From DASSTY01 sp035760645 (GTDB lineage: Bacteria > Gemmatimonadota > Gemmatimonadetes > Gemmatimonadales > GWC2-71-9), in assembly GCA_035760645.1 (NCBI GenBank), contig DASTSO010000093.1, positions 1-60,841 on the forward strand: a DNA stretch of 60,841 bases, in the 5' to 3' direction. Below the pieces are notes generated by a model. The model made no database searches. It was not told the DNA's origin and saw only the letters and a list, made by a program, of their open reading frames with translations. Below are positions 33,839 to 42,955 of this stretch, piece after piece; position 1 is the stretch's first letter, and each line of letters begins with the position of its first letter. Made by a program: the position numbers and the translations under genes.

Positions 33839-34477
33839 ATGTCGCTGCGCCGCCTCGCCCTCGCGCTCGTCCTCGTCACGTCCTTCGCCGCCGGCCCCGC
33901 GCTGGCCCAGGCGGGCCGCTCGCACGCACACGACTCCACCCGGACCGCCGGCCAGGGAGAAATGAAGCACGCGGGGATGCATCACGACGGGATGCATCAC
34001 GACGGGATGCATCACGGCGGGATGCACGCCGCCGACTCCGGCTTCGCCGCGCTGCAGGCGCGCGGGCAGACCGCGATGGGCGTGGACCAGTACACCTCGA
34101 CCCACCGCTTCGACGACCTCCCCGACGGCGGCCGCATCGAGCTGCAGCGCGACCCGGCCGACACCGCCGGGGTGCGCACCATCCGCGCGCACCTGCAGAC
34201 GATCGCCCGCGCGTTCGCGGCCGGCGACTTCACGACGCCCGAGTTCGTCCACGCGCGCGCGGTGCCGCCGGGCACCGACGTGATGGCGGCGCGGCGCGAC
34301 CGGATCCGCTACGCCTTCGCCCCGCTCCCGGGCGGCGGCGCGGTGCGCATCACGACGCGCGACCCCGAGGCGCTCCGCGCCGTGCACGCCTTCCTCGCCT
34401 TCCAGCGCGGCGACCACCGCGCGGGCGGGACGACGGCGGCGCCGGCCGGCGACGCGCACACGACGCACACGCACTGA
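33839..34477 (+). CDS. secreted His/Met-rich repeat protein, probable metal binding
   Basis: A 212-residue product with a signal peptide (LALALVLVTSFAAGPALAQ). Just after it comes MKHAGMHHDGMHHDGMHHGG, encoded by 15-bp tandem repeats, which would bind copper or similar metal. The rest is a soluble domain with THRFDDLPDGGRIELQRDPAD, THRFDDLPDGGRIELQ-type beta segments, TIRAHLQTIARAFAAGDFTT, and a short His-rich tail (DAHTTHTH). Its repeats and the neighbouring Crp/Fnr regulator suggest control by metal or redox state; that is inference. No enzyme motif. Confidence 0.75.
   Translation: MSLRRLALALVLVTSFAAGPALAQAGRSHAHDSTRTAGQGEMKHAGMHHDGMHHDGMHHGGMHAADSGFAALQARGQTAMGVDQYTSTHRFDDLPDGGRIELQRDPADTAGVRTIRAHLQTIARAFAAGDFTTPEFVHARAVPPGTDVMAARRDRIRYAFAPLPGGGAVRITTRDPEALRAVHAFLAFQRGDHRAGGTTAAPAGDAHTTHTH
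33974..34027 (+). repeat. 15-bp coding tandem repeat (Gly-Met-His-His-Asp)
   Basis: GGGATGCATCACGAC at 33974, 33989 and (with one change) 34004, then a partial copy at 34019. Each unit encodes GMHHD or GMHHG. The ATGCAT core is unusually AT-rich for the window. Copy number is expected to vary between strains. Confidence 0.9.
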
Positions 34478-34516
34478 GTCCGGCGCGGCCGCGGCCGTGC
34501 GGCCTCGGCCGCCGGG

Positions 34517-36442
34517 CTATCGCGCGGGCCGCTTCGCTCCCGCTGTCGCCCCGTTCACCCACAGCACCACGCCCCCGCTCGCCGTGCCGGCGACGAGATC
34601 GGGATCGCCGTCGCCGTCCACGTCCGCGAACGCGGGCGCCGAGAGGGGCGGGAGGTCGAAGGTGAGCGAGGAGTCCACGACGAACGCCGGCACCTGCCGC
34701 GTCCCGGTGTTCCGGTAGACCACCGGCGGCCCCGCCTCGGTGCCGACGACGAGGTCGAAGTCGCCGTCGCCGTCGAGGTCGGCGAAGGCCGGCGCGCTGC
34801 GGCGCCCGACGCGGATCTCGTCGAAGCGGTCCGAGACGAGCACGAAGCGCGGCGCGGCGCGGGTGCCCTCGTTGCGCCAGAAGTTGAGCTCGCCCGAGGA
34901 CTCGCCGGCGAAGAGGTCGAGGTCGCCGTCGCCGTCGATGTCCACCAGCGCGGGCGTCGCGTAGCTGCCGCGCGTGAGCGCCACGAGCGCGCTGTCGGCG
35001 AGCTCCCAGCGCGGGCTCGCCGCGCTGCCCGCGTTGCGCCACCACGCGAGCTCGGCGGTGTAGTCGCCGAGGACGAGATCGGGCTTCCCGTCGCCGTCGA
35101 GGTCGCCGAAGGCGGGGACGTAGTGATACCGGCCGCGCATCGGCAGCGTCCCCGCCGCGTGCCACGCGGGCGCGGTGCGGGTGCCGCGGTTCTCCCAGAC
35201 GTAGACGGCGCCCGAGCGCGGGTCGTCGGGGCGGATCTTGGCGCCGATGACGAGATCGAGGTCGCCGTCGCCGTCCAGGTCCGTCAGCGCCGGCGAGCTC
35301 TCGCTGCCGACGTCGATCGACGGGAGGAAGCGGTCGGTGCGGAGCGTCCAGGCGCCCTTCGCCGTCTGCTCGAGGTAGTAGAGGTTCGCGCGGCTCGTGC
35401 GGTCGGGGTTGTAGGCGCCGCCCAGCGCGCCGACCAGGGCGTCGAGGTCGCCGTCGCCGTCGAGGTCGGCGACCGCGGGGGCGTTGTAGCCGCTGGTGCG
35501 CAGCGGGGCGTTGGCCGGAAACTGCACCGAGTCGCGGCCGATCACGGGCCGCTGGCAGGTGCCGGTGTTCACGAGCCAGAGCAGCCCCGGCTCGAAGTAG
35601 TCGCCCCAGAGGATGTCGGGATCGCCGTCCTGGTCGAGGTCGGTGACGATCATCGTATTGGCGCCGTGCCGGGTCGGCACGTTCGGCCGGACCGCGCCCG
35701 GCACCGTGCTCGGCATCGGCATCGGCGCGCTCTGCGGACCGTTGAAGCCGGTGCCGCCGATGATCTGGAGCCCCTGGAAGCTGTCGGTGACGAAGGCGAA
35801 CACCGGCATCCCGGGGCCCGCGGGCGACGTCGCCTCGTAGCGCGTCACCATCCCGCTCGCGCGGCCCAGCAGGAGATCGAGCTTGCCGTTGCAGTCCACG
35901 TCCACGAGCTGCGGGATGTTCTGCCGGTCACTGAAGACCGGCCGGCCCCGGTCGTCCACCACCGTGTCGGCCGCGACGACGTACTTCGCCGCGCGCCTCG
36001 ACCCGTCGTTCCGGAAGAGCCGCAGGTAGCTGTAGGGCGACTCGGCCAGGAGATCGAGATCGCCGTCGCCGTCCACGTCCACGAAGCGGCTCCACTCGCC
36101 GACGTCGAGCCCGAGCCAGCGGTCGGTGCGCCAGGTGAACGCCGGCGCGCGCTGCGTCCCCGTGTTTTCGAGGAACGTGAGCCTCCCGGTGTACTCCTGC
36201 AGCACCAGGTCGAGGTCGCCGTCGCCGTCCACGTCGACGAGCTGCGGGCGCGGGTGGTCGAGCCCGCCGAGGAAGGGGTGGGCGAGCCGCGCGCCGGCGC
36301 TGTCGAAGGCGGCGAGGCGCGCGGTGGCGTCCACCTGCTGCGTGAACTTCGGGAACGGCGTCGGCTGCTGCGCCATGGCCGCGGGCGCCGCGCCCGCGGC
36401 CAGCGCGCACAGCAGGCCCACACCCGCCGCCGCGCGTCTCAC
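34517..36442 (-). CDS. secreted VCBS/FG-GAP repeat protein with ten Ca2+-binding loops
   Basis: 641 residues from GTG 36442, which overlaps the upstream stop (GTGA). A signal peptide (LLCALAAGAAPAAMAQQ) is followed by ten loops of the type DVDGDGDLDLV or DLDGDGDLDLV, spaced about 50-65 residues apart, the EF-hand-like calcium sites of VCBS/FG-GAP propellers. Between them are blades such as GEWSRFVDV and GSESSPALTDL. There is no lipobox, so it is periplasmic, secreted or outer-membrane attached. It is cotranslated with the YVTN-propeller lipoprotein gene. Ligand unknown. Confidence 0.9.
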   Translation of the reverse strand: MRRAAAGVGLLCALAAGAAPAAMAQQPTPFPKFTQQVDATARLAAFDSAGARLAHPFLGGLDHPRPQLVDVDGDGDLDLVLQEYTGRLTFLENTGTQRAPAFTWRTDRWLGLDVGEWSRFVDVDGDGDLDLLAESPYSYLRLFRNDGSRRAAKYVVAADTVVDDRGRPVFSDRQNIPQLVDVDCNGKLDLLLGRASGMVTRYEATSPAGPGMPVFAFVTDSFQGLQIIGGTGFNGPQSAPMPMPSTVPGAVRPNVPTRHGANTMIVTDLDQDGDPDILWGDYFEPGLLWLVNTGTCQRPVIGRDSVQFPANAPLRTSGYNAPAVADLDGDGDLDALVGALGGAYNPDRTSRANLYYLEQTAKGAWTLRTDRFLPSIDVGSESSPALTDLDGDGDLDLVIGAKIRPDDPRSGAVYVWENRGTRTAPAWHAAGTLPMRGRYHYVPAFGDLDGDGKPDLVLGDYTAELAWWRNAGSAASPRWELADSALVALTRGSYATPALVDIDGDGDLDLFAGESSGELNFWRNEGTRAAPRFVLVSDRFDEIRVGRRSAPAFADLDGDGDFDLVVGTEAGPPVVYRNTGTRQVPAFVVDSSLTFDLPPLSAPAFADVDGDGDPDLVAGTASGGVVLWVNGATAGAKRPAR

Positions 36443-37722
36443 CACGGCCGCCCGCCCTGGATGCTGAGCCCCTGCGCGTCGGCCTCGGTCTCGATCACCT
36501 TGGTGATCCGCTTCGTGGCACGGTCGATGACGACCACCGTCCCCGTCCCCGCCGCGCGGGGCGCCTTCGGCGCGTAGACACCCTGCCCGTTGTGGTTGGA
36601 GACGAAGACCTGCTTCCCGTCGCCCGTGATCGCGATCCCGTGCGGCTCGGCGAGCCCGTTCCCCTTGATCACGGCCTTGATCGTCCAGGTCTTCGTGTCG
36701 AGCACGGTGACCGAGTTGCCGCGCTGGTCGCCGAACCACACCTCGCTGCCGTCGGGGCTGTAGACCGCGTGCCAGGGCCACGGCTCGGTGTGGATCACGG
36801 CGAGCGGCTCGAGGTGCATCGGGTCGCTCGAGTCGAAGACGAGCGCCTCGTCGTTCATCTGGTCGGTGGCGACGAGCCGGGTCCCATCGGGCGAGATCGC
36901 GAACTCGACGATCATGCGCATCACGTCGCCCGGGATCTGGCTCAGGCTCACCGTCCCGGTGCGCGCATCCACCGTGGCGATCTGCTGCGCGTTCATGCTG
37001 CTCACGTAGCCCCACGGCCCGCGCGGGTCCACCGCCATCCCGTGGGGCCGCGGGATGAGGACGTCCACCTCCTCGATGCTCATGTCGGAGCGCTTGATGA
37101 GCCCCACGCGCGCCGGCGGGTTCACCGCGCTCATCGTGCGCGTCACCCACAGGAGATCGCTCTTGGGGTCGAGCGCCAGCAGGCCCGGCGTCTCCATCTC
37201 GGCCTTCCCGACCACCCGGTTCTGCCGATCGAGCTTCACGACGAGGTTGTCGCCGATGAGGGTGACGTACCAGTACTTCCCGTCCGGCTCGACGGCGGTG
37301 TCGTGCGGCTTCGCCTTGGCGGAGAAGCCGAGGCGCTGGAGGTCCACCGTGGCGAGGAGGCTGTCGCTCTGCGGGTCGATGATGCTCACCGCGGCGCGCG
37401 CCTGGTTGGTGACGTAGGCGAGCGGCCGGTCGGCGGGGAAATCGGCCGGGAGGGTGTTGGGCCCGGCGATCGAGGCGCCGCCCGTCACCGGCGCGCCGGC
37501 CGAGCCGCCGAGGACGGGGCCGCTGCCCGCGGCCGGCGTCTGGGGGGTGTTGGCCGCGGGGCCGGCGGCGGGCGGCACGACGCCGCCCTGGCCGGTGCCG
37601 GGGCCGGGGCCGGCGTGGCCCAGGCTGCAGCCGGCGAGCCCCGCGGCGAGGAGGGCGCCCAGCGCCGCGGCGGCGAGCGGGGCGAGTGGAGGAAGCGGAA
37701 CGCGCGCGTGCATGGCGGTCAT
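36439..37722 (-). CDS. YVTN beta-propeller lipoprotein
   Basis: A 427-residue product with lipobox LAGCS (Cys about 32) and a long Gly/Pro/Ala-rich stalk, then a seven-bladed propeller of YVTN type: LAYVTNQARAAVSIIDPQSD, YWYVTLIGDNLVVKLDR, GMAVDPRGPWGYVSSMNAQQ, FAISPDGTRLVATDQMNDE, YSPDGSEVWFGDQRGNSVTV. Such proteins bind ligands or partners at the surface; some are linked to peptide or metal systems. ATG 37722 is preferred (GGGAG 3 bases before); ATG 37713 is an alternative. It is cotranslated with the VCBS protein. Confidence 0.88.
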   Translation of the reverse strand: MTAMHARVPLPPLAPLAAAALGALLAAGLAGCSLGHAGPGPGTGQGGVVPPAAGPAANTPQTPAAGSGPVLGGSAGAPVTGGASIAGPNTLPADFPADRPLAYVTNQARAAVSIIDPQSDSLLATVDLQRLGFSAKAKPHDTAVEPDGKYWYVTLIGDNLVVKLDRQNRVVGKAEMETPGLLALDPKSDLLWVTRTMSAVNPPARVGLIKRSDMSIEEVDVLIPRPHGMAVDPRGPWGYVSSMNAQQIATVDARTGTVSLSQIPGDVMRMIVEFAISPDGTRLVATDQMNDEALVFDSSDPMHLEPLAVIHTEPWPWHAVYSPDGSEVWFGDQRGNSVTVLDTKTWTIKAVIKGNGLAEPHGIAITGDGKQVFVSNHNGQGVYAPKAPRAAGTGTVVVIDRATKRITKVIETEADAQGLSIQGGRPW

Positions 37723-37810
37723 CGTCTCCCGCGACGACGAACGGGAGGTGGGGCCGAAGCCCTGCCTCCCGTCGCGCCGCAATCGGTTGGAGTCCGGGTC
37801 GGCCCCGGGC

Positions 37811-40204
37811 TCAGGGTGTCATCGGCTGCTGGCGCTTCTTGAGCATGAAGATACCCTCCTTGCCGCTCGTCATCACCACCGTGCCGCTCTTGAAGAACGG
37901 GTAGTTGCTCCACGAGCCGCCGAAGCCCGGCTCGTTGGGGCCCACCGGCACGGTGTCGAAGAAGCCCACCTCCTGCGGGTTCTTCCGGTCGGTGATGTCG
38001 ATGACCCGCAGCCCGCCCAGATAGTTCGACTCGTACATCGTGTTGCCGACGATGTAGAGGTTGTGGTCGCTCGACTTGTCCTTCGAGACGTAGGCGCCGA
38101 CGAGCACCGGGTCCGCGAGCTGGCTCACGTCCCAGATGAGCGTGCGGGTGCCGTCGGTCTTGCCCTCGAGCTCGTCGAGCTCGTCGTTCATGTAGAAGTA
38201 GTGCTGGTCCTCGGTGAGCCAGCCCTGGTGCGCGTAGCCCACGTTCGGGTAGGGCACGTGCGAGAGCGCCACCGGCTTCGCCTTGTCGGTGACGTCGGCG
38301 ATGCTCAGCGCCGTCTCCGCCGCGTTGAAGCAGATCTCGCGGCCCTGGAACTTCGCGTCCGGGCCGTGATAAACGACGCACTGCGCGTCGTGGATGTAGC
38401 CGGTGCCCGCGCGGCCCGTCGCCGGGTCGGCGAAGCAGCCGGCGAACTTCGGATGCAGCGGATCGCGGATGTCGATCATGTGGAGCCCGCCGCCGCAGGT
38501 CTCGCCGCCCGAGCTGCTGCCCACGGCGAAGGCGAAGCCCGTCACGGTGTCGATCACGATGTTGTGCGCGCTGTGGATCTTGTCGTAGTGCGCGTCCTCG
38601 GTGAACGTCACCGGCGCGCCCTTCGCCGCCGCGACCTTCTTGAGGTCGATGACCTGCATGCCGTGCTCGCCCGCGCCGTCGGAGACGATGAAGGCGTGGT
38701 CCTTGTAGACCTTGATGTCGCGCCAGATGGCGGGGTTCGCCTTGGCGGTCTTCGGCAGGTCGCCGAGGTAGCGCGGGTGGAGCGGGTCGCTGATGTCCAC
38801 GAAGCTGGTGCCGTCCACCCGGCCGATGATCGCATACTCGCGGCCCGTCGCCGGGTCGGTCCAGCCCCACATGTCGTTGAGCTCGATGCCGCGCCGGCCG
38901 CCGATGGCCTTCACCGGCAGGAACGAGAGCATGTCCATGTCGCGGCACTCGAAGATCTTCGCCCGGCCGTCGGTGCAGTCCACCTTGCCGCCGGTCACGG
39001 CCGCGAGGCCGCGGTCCTCGCCCTCGACGCGCTGGTCCATCGTCCAGCCGCCGGTCTTGCCCTTCGAGAGGAGGATCGCCGAGCCCTCGCCGAAGGCGTC
39101 GGCGATCTGGCCCACGACGCCGCGCCCGCCGGCGAGCGCGAGCGAGCCGCCGAAGCCGAGCCGGCTGTTGACGTCCGCCTTCGGCGCGAGCTTCGTCGCG
39201 GCGACGCCCACGCCCGCCGTGTCGCGGGTGATCTGGTAGACCCGGCCCTCGAAGCGGCCCGCCGCCGGCGCGCCGACCCACACGGTGCGGCCGTCCACGG
39301 CGAGCGCCATGCCGAAGAGCGCCGGGCCGCCGTCGAACGGCAGGAGCCGGCCCCGCTCCATCCAGTTGCCGCCCGAGCTGTCGGGCCGCAGCACGATCAC
39401 GGCGCCCGCGTTCCCCGCGAGCCCCGGCGCGCCCACGAGCACCTCCTTCGCGCCGCTCGCCACGATCGCCGTGCCGAAGCGGCCCCGCTTCTCGAGCCCG
39501 CGCGCGCGCAGCTTCGCCTCCTGCGCCCACGTCCCGCTCGAGTCGCGGAAGACGTAGACGGCACCGGTCATCGAGTCCTGCCGCGCGGCGCCGACGAAGA
39601 GCCGCCCGCCGACGAGCGCGAGCGCGTCGCCGAAGCCGTCCTTCGCCCCGGCGTCGCCCGCCAGGGCCTTGCCGGCGGGCTGCCACGCGGCGCCGCTCTT
39701 CCGGAAGACGTACACGGCGCCCACGGCGCTGTCGCTCCCCTGCGAGCCGGCGACGAGCAGGTGCCCCTGGAGCGCGAGCGCGCTGCCCAGGCCCGCGTCC
39801 TTCGCGAGTCCCGGCACGGTGAGCTTGGCCGTCTGCTTCCAGGCGCCCTTCGCGTCGCGCTGGAAGAGGTAGACCGCGCCGCGGCCGCTGTCGGCCGCGA
39901 CCGCGCCCACGGCGAGCGTCGCGCCGTCGAGCGCCACCGCGCTGCCGAAGCGGTCGTAATTCGCCGCGTCGCTCGCCGTCAGCTCGGCCGCCCTGCGCCA
40001 CTTCCCGGCGCCCGCGGGCGCGTAGACGTACACGGTGCCCGGCGCGTAGGTGTTCTCGGGCTCGCCGACGAACACCTCCGTCGGCCCCGCCGCCACGCTG
40101 CGGCTGAAGTTGCCCTGCTGCGCCGCGAGCGGCGTCGCGAGCGGCGCTGCCCACAGAAGACCGAGCGCGAGCGCGCCGCCGGCCGGGAGACGGAAACGGG
40201 TCAT
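37811..40204 (-). CDS. choice-of-anchor B family secreted propeller protein
   Basis: A 797-residue secreted protein with a signal peptide (ALALGLLWAAPLATPLAAQQ). The N-terminal half repeats FGSAVALDG, LGSALALQG, FGDALALVG, FGTAIVASG, an FG-GAP-like propeller. The C-terminal half matches the choice-of-anchor B family: CRDMDMLSFLPV, DMWGWTDPATGREYA, GTSFVDISDPLHPRYLGDLP, HNIVIDTVTGFAFAVG, GTGYIHDAQCVVYHGPD, KSSDHNLYIVGNTMYESNY. These are outer-surface proteins of unknown role, often with a phage-tail-like or anchor domain at the C-terminus; none is seen here. Likely co-transcribed with the two propeller genes below. Confidence 0.88.
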   Translation of the reverse strand: MTRFRLPAGGALALGLLWAAPLATPLAAQQGNFSRSVAAGPTEVFVGEPENTYAPGTVYVYAPAGAGKWRRAAELTASDAANYDRFGSAVALDGATLAVGAVAADSGRGAVYLFQRDAKGAWKQTAKLTVPGLAKDAGLGSALALQGHLLVAGSQGSDSAVGAVYVFRKSGAAWQPAGKALAGDAGAKDGFGDALALVGGRLFVGAARQDSMTGAVYVFRDSSGTWAQEAKLRARGLEKRGRFGTAIVASGAKEVLVGAPGLAGNAGAVIVLRPDSSGGNWMERGRLLPFDGGPALFGMALAVDGRTVWVGAPAAGRFEGRVYQITRDTAGVGVAATKLAPKADVNSRLGFGGSLALAGGRGVVGQIADAFGEGSAILLSKGKTGGWTMDQRVEGEDRGLAAVTGGKVDCTDGRAKIFECRDMDMLSFLPVKAIGGRRGIELNDMWGWTDPATGREYAIIGRVDGTSFVDISDPLHPRYLGDLPKTAKANPAIWRDIKVYKDHAFIVSDGAGEHGMQVIDLKKVAAAKGAPVTFTEDAHYDKIHSAHNIVIDTVTGFAFAVGSSSGGETCGGGLHMIDIRDPLHPKFAGCFADPATGRAGTGYIHDAQCVVYHGPDAKFQGREICFNAAETALSIADVTDKAKPVALSHVPYPNVGYAHQGWLTEDQHYFYMNDELDELEGKTDGTRTLIWDVSQLADPVLVGAYVSKDKSSDHNLYIVGNTMYESNYLGGLRVIDITDRKNPQEVGFFDTVPVGPNEPGFGGSWSNYPFFKSGTVVMTSGKEGIFMLKKRQQPMTP

Positions 40205-40261
40205 GGGAACGGGAGGCCTCCGGAGAGGGATGGAATGATGGATGGGATGGGGAAGTATATA

Positions 40262-40376
40262 GCAGGGGCTAGGGACTAGGGACTAGGGACTAGGGGCGCC
40301 GTGCCGATGCCGGCCTCCGTGCGCCAAGCCCCCTCGACCACGCCCTAGCCCCTAGTCCCTAGCCCCTAGTCCCTGC
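40262..40376. repeat. inverted arrays of a 7-bp RCTAGGG repeat
   Basis: The left arm (40262-40298) is GCAGGG followed by four 7-base RCTAGGG units. The right arm (40341-40376) is the near reverse complement. The arms could fold into a stem of about 36 bp around a 42-base loop. It lies between the M28 peptidase end and the propeller gene start, so it may act as a terminator or REP-like element. CTAG is rare in most bacterial genomes, yet occurs about eight times here. Confidence 0.85.
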
Positions 40377-40380
40377 GGTC

Positions 40381-42111
40381 CTACTGCCGGCACCCGCCGT
40401 GCGGATCCGGCTTCGGCTGGTCCACCACGATCCGGTGGTCGAGGTTCGCCACCCGCAGGGCGACGCCCTCGACGAGCTGGCTCACGCGCGCCATCCGGTC
40501 GTAGTCGATGTACTGCGGCTCGTCGGTCACCTGGTGGTAGTCCGAGTGGCCGCCGGTGGTGAAGAAGGTGACCGGGATCCCGTAGCGCGCGTACTCGTAG
40601 TGGTCCGAGCGGCAGTAGATGTTCTGCGGGTGCCCGTTCGCGTCGATCGCGTAGTCGAAGACGAAGCCGTGCTTGCCGTCCCGGTTCACCTGCTCGACGA
40701 GGTCGCCGAGCTCGGTGGAGAGCCGGCGGCTGCCGACGAGCTGCAGGTAGTTCGGGCCGCCGCGCAGCACGGCGCCCTCCTTCGACTCGCCGGTGACGTC
40801 CCACGCGTTGCCGCGGCCGACCATGTCCATGTTGAGCTGCGCCACGATCGAGTCGCGCTCCACGGTCGGGTGGTCGGTGTACCACTGGCTGCCGAGCAGG
40901 CCCTTCTCCTCGCCCACGTGCCAGACGAAGAGGATCGAGCGCTTCGGCGCCGCCTTCCCCTTGAGGCTCGCGAGCTTCTCGGCGATCTCGAGCACCGCCA
41001 CCGTGCCGGAGCCGTCGTCGTCGGCGCCGTTGGCGATCGAGTCGGCGCGCTGCGTGCCCGGGTGCTTCGCGCGATACTCGGCCAGGAGCGCGTTCACCTG
41101 CGCCTGCTGCTCCGGCGTCGCCTCGGCGTTGCGGTTCTCGGCGCCGCCCGGGCGGACGATGTGGTTGAAGATCCGCAGCGAGTCGTGGTCCACCACCTCG
41201 CGCTCGATGCCGACGTGGTCGTTGTGCGCGCCGATGGCCACGTACTGGCCCCGGAGCTTCGGGTCGCTGCCCGGCAGGATCGCCACCACGTTCCGCGCCG
41301 GGTGCTCGACCGGGGCGACGACGATCTTCACGTCCACCGCGGCCGTCTTCCCCGCCGCGCCCGGCTGGAGCGAGGCCACCGGCGCGTCGAACAGCTTGTC
41401 GGCCGAGGCGAGGAAGAGCTGCGCCTTCGGCGCGCCGGCCGGGGGCGCCTCGCCGGTGTCGAGGAAGGTCGCGGGCCGGCTGAAGTACTCGAGGTACACC
41501 GGCGGCGCCACCAGCGCGACGAGCGCCGCGCCCTGCGCGATGCCCCGCGCCTTGGCCATCGCCGCGCGACCCGCGTTCTCGGGCAGCGTGAAGACGACGA
41601 GCTTGCCGGCCGCCTGCGCCGAATCCACCAGGTTGCCGTCGCCGAGGTTGCCGCCGTAGATCACCGGCACGCTCGGCAGCGCGACCGACTCCCGCCCCGT
41701 CACCGCCCACTCGCTGCCGAAGGCGAGGGCGGTGCCGCCCGCCGTGAAGCTCGAGGCGGCGTCCACCGCGCGCGTCTTGAGCGGGATGGTCTGGAAGTAG
41801 GTGCCGTTCTCGCCGGCGGGCTTGAGCCCCAGCCGCTGCATCTCGCGGGCGAGGTAGTCGGTCGCCTTGACGTTGCCGATCGTGCCGGCCTCGCGGCCCT
41901 GCAGCGAGTCGTCGGCGTAGATGTAGAGCCGCGTCATGAGGTCGGCCGCCGTGATCGCCGGCTTGGTCGGCCGCGGCGCGAGCTTGAGCGGGAGCTTGGT
42001 GTCGGGCGCCGGCACGACCGCGGGCGCCGCCGCCTCGGCCGGCTGCGCCGCCTGGGCGGCCAGGGACGCGGGCGCGGCCGCGGCGGCCGCCAGAAGCAGA
42101 AGACGTTTCAT
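40381..42111 (-). CDS. secreted M28-family zinc aminopeptidase
   Basis: A 576-residue protein with a signal peptide (LLLLAAAAAAPASLAAQ), a pre-domain, a protease-associated insert (about residues 140-260) and the M28 catalytic fold. Zinc ligands are visible: His296 and Asp298 region in GAHNDHVG, the Asp in NGADDDGSGT (about 364-366), the Glu pair in WHVGEEKGLLG (about 401-402), then NMDMVGR and a final GGHSDYHQVTD. It would be a periplasmic or extracellular aminopeptidase. The start follows a clear signal; no operon partner upstream. Confidence 0.92.
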   Translation of the reverse strand: MKRLLLLAAAAAAPASLAAQAAQPAEAAAPAVVPAPDTKLPLKLAPRPTKPAITAADLMTRLYIYADDSLQGREAGTIGNVKATDYLAREMQRLGLKPAGENGTYFQTIPLKTRAVDAASSFTAGGTALAFGSEWAVTGRESVALPSVPVIYGGNLGDGNLVDSAQAAGKLVVFTLPENAGRAAMAKARGIAQGAALVALVAPPVYLEYFSRPATFLDTGEAPPAGAPKAQLFLASADKLFDAPVASLQPGAAGKTAAVDVKIVVAPVEHPARNVVAILPGSDPKLRGQYVAIGAHNDHVGIEREVVDHDSLRIFNHIVRPGGAENRNAEATPEQQAQVNALLAEYRAKHPGTQRADSIANGADDDGSGTVAVLEIAEKLASLKGKAAPKRSILFVWHVGEEKGLLGSQWYTDHPTVERDSIVAQLNMDMVGRGNAWDVTGESKEGAVLRGGPNYLQLVGSRRLSTELGDLVEQVNRDGKHGFVFDYAIDANGHPQNIYCRSDHYEYARYGIPVTFFTTGGHSDYHQVTDEPQYIDYDRMARVSQLVEGVALRVANLDHRIVVDQPKPDPHGGCRQ

Positions 42112-42204
42112 GGGGACTCGGATGGAGTGATGGCCGATGGGGACGCAGGGTTATACGGGGGAAGGGGGAGGTTTGTTGCAGGCGGGACCTCCCGCCGTCC
42201 CGCC

Positions 42205-42903
42205 CTAGCTCGCCATCACGTACCCGCACCCCGCCTGCTGCGCCCGCAGGCAGCCGAAGATGCCCGAGGGCTGCAGGATGATGCCGGGGATCAGGTGCGC
42301 CTTCGCCGCCTGCTCGGCGGCCTCGCGGGAGAGCTTCGCCTTCTGCTGGAAGGTGCCGACCACGTCGCGGAAGGCCAGGTTGCAGGCGAGCACGATGCCG
42401 CCGGTGGCGAGGAAGCGCTCGAGGTTGTAGTCGGCGAACTTCGGCGGCAGCCCCGGGGGCGTCGTGCGGATCGGGTTCGTCGTGACGTAGTGCTTGCCCT
42501 CGAAGTCCTTCGTCTTCGTCGCCTTCCCCACCTTGAAGCGGGTCCAGTACTCGTCGTTCATGGCGAGCGGGATCGCCGCGTGGCGGATGACGAGCACGGC
42601 GCTCACGTCCTTCCCCTGGGCCCCGTAGATCTCCTTCACCTGGTCGCGCCAGTGCTGCGCGCGGAAGAGGGGGCTGCCGTCGGCGATCTCGGGCGCGTCG
42701 AAGACGGCGCGGTAGGTGCCGCCGATCCGGTCCACCCAGCTCAGGTCCCACTCGGTGCTCACCGGACGCCCCCCGCCCGCGGGATCGGGCGCCGCGTCGG
42801 GCGGGAGCGGCGCGGGCTGCGCCAGGAGCGGGCGGCCGGCGGCGGCGGCGAGCACCGTGCTCGCACCGAGCCAGCCGAGGAAGTCGCGGCGGGGCGTGGT
42901 CAT
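42205..42903 (-). CDS. Tat-exported hypothetical protein
   Basis: A 232-residue product with the twin-arginine motif TPRRDFLGWLG and a hydrophobic stretch (STVLAAAAGRPLLAQ), so it should be exported folded by Tat. The mature part has GTYRAVFDAPEIADGSPLFR, VSAVLVIRHAAIPLAMNDEY, and two Cys-containing ends: IVLACNLAFRDVVG and GCLRAQQAGCGYVMAS. The Cys layout hints at cofactor or metal binding, and the fold may resemble DsrE-type sulfur proteins; that is weak. Function unknown. It is 93 bases from the peptidase start. Confidence 0.7.
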   Translation of the reverse strand: MTTPRRDFLGWLGASTVLAAAAGRPLLAQPAPLPPDAAPDPAGGGRPVSTEWDLSWVDRIGGTYRAVFDAPEIADGSPLFRAQHWRDQVKEIYGAQGKDVSAVLVIRHAAIPLAMNDEYWTRFKVGKATKTKDFEGKHYVTTNPIRTTPPGLPPKFADYNLERFLATGGIVLACNLAFRDVVGTFQQKAKLSREAAEQAAKAHLIPGIILQPSGIFGCLRAQQAGCGYVMAS

Positions 42904-42955
42904 CGGGGACTCCGGGACGGGAACGGGGACGGGTCGCTGGGGACCCGGGAAGATA

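Noticed and set aside
40262..40376. Telomere-like CTAGGG arrays
   Set aside because: The repeat resembles telomeric units superficially, but it is internal, inverted and short, so a chromosome end is not implied.
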